NCBI GenBank assembly: GCA_016342495.1
Contig: JAEIOG010000042.1
Location: 1 to 40,405, forward strand
DNA length: 40,405 nt
Reading direction: 5' to 3'
Origin: Phycisphaerae bacterium
GTDB lineage: Bacteria; Planctomycetota; Phycisphaerae; Sedimentisphaerales; SM23-30
Shown: positions 40,403-40,405 of the stretch, piece by piece
How the letters are laid out: each line of letters begins with the position of its first letter
Numbering within the stretch: position 1 is the stretch's first letter
The notes under the pieces: generated by a model
The model's database searches: none
What the model was told of the DNA's origin: nothing
Seen by the model: the letters and a program-made list of their open reading frames with translations, nothing else
Position numbers and translations under genes: made by a program

Positions 40403-40405
40403 GGG

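Overview
The window is about 40 kb of an AT-leaning bacterial chromosome. It suggests an anaerobic planctomycete of the Phycisphaerae type. The pointers are a PEP-CTERM surface protein, a beta-helix/GLUG surface protein ending in a dockerin-like Asp-rich tail, an electron-bifurcating [FeFe] hydrogenase and Shine-Dalgarno-led genes. The taxonomy is inference from gene content; there is no rRNA here. Promoters fit a sigma-70 pattern: eight regions have readable -35/-10 pairs or good -10 boxes, and -10 boxes of the TAGAAT/TATAAT/TATACT kind recur.

Layout, left half: rnc (RNase III), mltA (lytic transglycosylase lipoprotein), an unrecognised multi-pass membrane protein (-), tRNA-Pro(UGG) with its own promoter and terminator, gltBD (glutamate synthase), and a glycine-rich RRM protein. 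Next comes an ABC-2 type exporter (ATPase plus two permeases, -). Its genes are split by a 2.9 kb surface-protein gene on the other strand, and its ATPase seems to start at an ATC codon. Then follow a SerA-type dehydrogenase, argG (-), an enlarged RNase HII-like protein, a PEP-CTERM protein (-) and a GH57-glycosyltransferase fusion.

Layout, right half: from about 34.6 kb leftwards, all on the minus strand, runs rex - hydC - hydB - hydA - a hydrogenase-like sensor kinase - receiver - receiver/kinase - receiver. A near-consensus Rex operator lies at the expected start of transcription, downstream of a strong promoter. Rex should therefore repress its own gene and the hydrogenase operon when NADH/NAD+ is low, and release them when NADH accumulates. 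HydABC would exchange electrons between H2, ferredoxin and NAD(H). The kinase carries a degenerate H-cluster domain, so it probably reads H2 or ferredoxin redox state and passes phosphate through stand-alone receivers; none of the four signalling proteins has a DNA-binding output. This is the most interesting system in the window. Hydrogenase-linked kinases are known in other anaerobes, but this kinase-receiver-kinase-receiver chain deserves study.

The right end holds dapA, pdxJ, and a hybrid sensor kinase next to a periplasmic substrate-binding-like protein with no transporter (probably a sensor pair). A structured region at the edge may encode a small RNA.
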